A stretch of 22,541 nt of DNA, from positions 1-22,541 of the forward strand of contig CAKSJF010000040.1 in assembly GCA_934462945.1 (NCBI GenBank), given 5' to 3'. Both the position numbers and the translations under genes were made by a program. The stretch comes from an uncultured Clostridia bacterium. Its GTDB lineage: Bacteria; Bacillota; Clostridia; UBA1381. Under the pieces are notes generated by a model that was not told where the DNA came from, searched no databases, and was given only the letters and a program-made list of their open reading frames with translations. Of the stretch, positions 22,331 to 22,541 are shown one piece after another (the first letter of the stretch is position 1; each line of letters begins with the position of its first letter).

Positions 22331-22541
22331 ATGAGGGTAGTGCAGATCAATTGTGCGGCAAGCGGAAGCACCGGAAAAATTGCAAAAGCAATCCACTATG
22401 TGCTGTTGGCGCAGGGGGATGAAAGCTATATTTTCTATGGTTTTGGAGGCTGCGACGAAAAAAACGTAATCCGAATCGGAAATGATTTTGACTTGCATTT
22501 GCATGCAGTGCTGTCACGAAATCTCGGCAGACAAGGCTATT
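22331..22541 (+). CDS. N-terminal part of another glycosyltransferase (3' end outside window)
   Basis: The frame runs from ATG 22331 to the window edge, 70 residues. It starts MRVVQINCAASGSTGKIAKA and continues with FYGFGG, IRIGNDFDLHLHAVLSR and RQGY. This is the typical beginning of GT4 enzymes resembling colanic-acid transferases such as WcaC, in which GSTGKI and HALLxRxxxRxGF recur. GGGGG (22318-22322) stands eight bases upstream. It lies 17 bases after the preceding gene and continues the operon. Confidence 0.75.
   Translation, partial: MRVVQINCAASGSTGKIAKAIHYVLLAQGDESYIFYGFGGCDEKNVIRIGNDFDLHLHAVLSRNLGRQGY

Noticed and set aside
1..22541. tRNA, rRNA, tmRNA and insertion sequences
   Set aside because: No tRNA-like cloverleaf ending in CCA, rRNA-like segment or transposase frame was recognised by eye on either strand.

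Overview
The window looks like chromosomal DNA of a low-to-moderate GC, spore-forming Firmicute of class Clostridia, probably a gut Oscillospirales or Lachnospirales type. This is inferred from an alpha/beta-type small acid-soluble spore protein, GerMN-domain and ComEA-like proteins, a Gram-positive split chain-length regulator/BY-kinase pair, strong AGGAGG-like ribosome sites, TTG and GTG starts, and canonical TTGACA/TATAAT promoters. No species can be named from the sequence alone.

Layout: (1) Bases 1-5462, plus strand: the 3' end of a surface-glycan locus with a partial Wzx-type flippase, a membrane acyltransferase, a PglD/NeuD-like acetyltransferase, a CapE/FnlA-type UDP-GlcNAc dehydratase/epimerase and a membrane PglF/CapD-type 4,6-dehydratase. 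The first two genes are visibly more AT-rich than the rest. (2) Bases 5463-5775: a gene-free gap with a terminator-like hairpin and a striking ~190-nt element that folds as a near-perfect three-way junction. (3) Bases 5776-14073: a block of unrelated chromosomal genes. On the minus strand are the spore protein, a Zn/Cd/Pb-type P1B ATPase with a sigma-A promoter and a textbook SmtB/ArsR-type operator, and an apparent operon comEA-like > response regulator > sensor kinase > GerMN protein. On the plus strand are an Xre/zinc-ribbon protein, an SGNH hydrolase and a hypoxanthine-DNA glycosylase. (4) Bases 14107-22541, plus strand: a second glycan operon with its own promoter. Its order is chain-length regulator, BY-kinase, a 364-bp gap with a recombinase-like relic and a second three-way-junction element, PglC-like initiating phosphoglycosyltransferase, GT4 transferase, CDP-alcohol phosphotransferase, cytidylyltransferase, hexapeptide acetyltransferase, two GT4-like transferases and the start of a further one.

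How it fits together: the two glycan blocks supply deoxy-amino sugar nucleotides (dehydratases), a lipid-linked first sugar (PglC-like enzyme), chain extension (several GT4 enzymes), acyl decoration, flipping, and kinase-controlled chain length. The cytidylyltransferase and CDP-alcohol phosphotransferase, lying back to back inside the operon, suggest that a phospho-alcohol group is added to the glycan or its lipid anchor. The most unusual items are the two elaborate three-way-junction elements (5580-5768 and 15933-16056), neither of which I can assign to a known RNA class, and the CDP-alcohol module, whose transferase lacks the last aspartate of its family motif.
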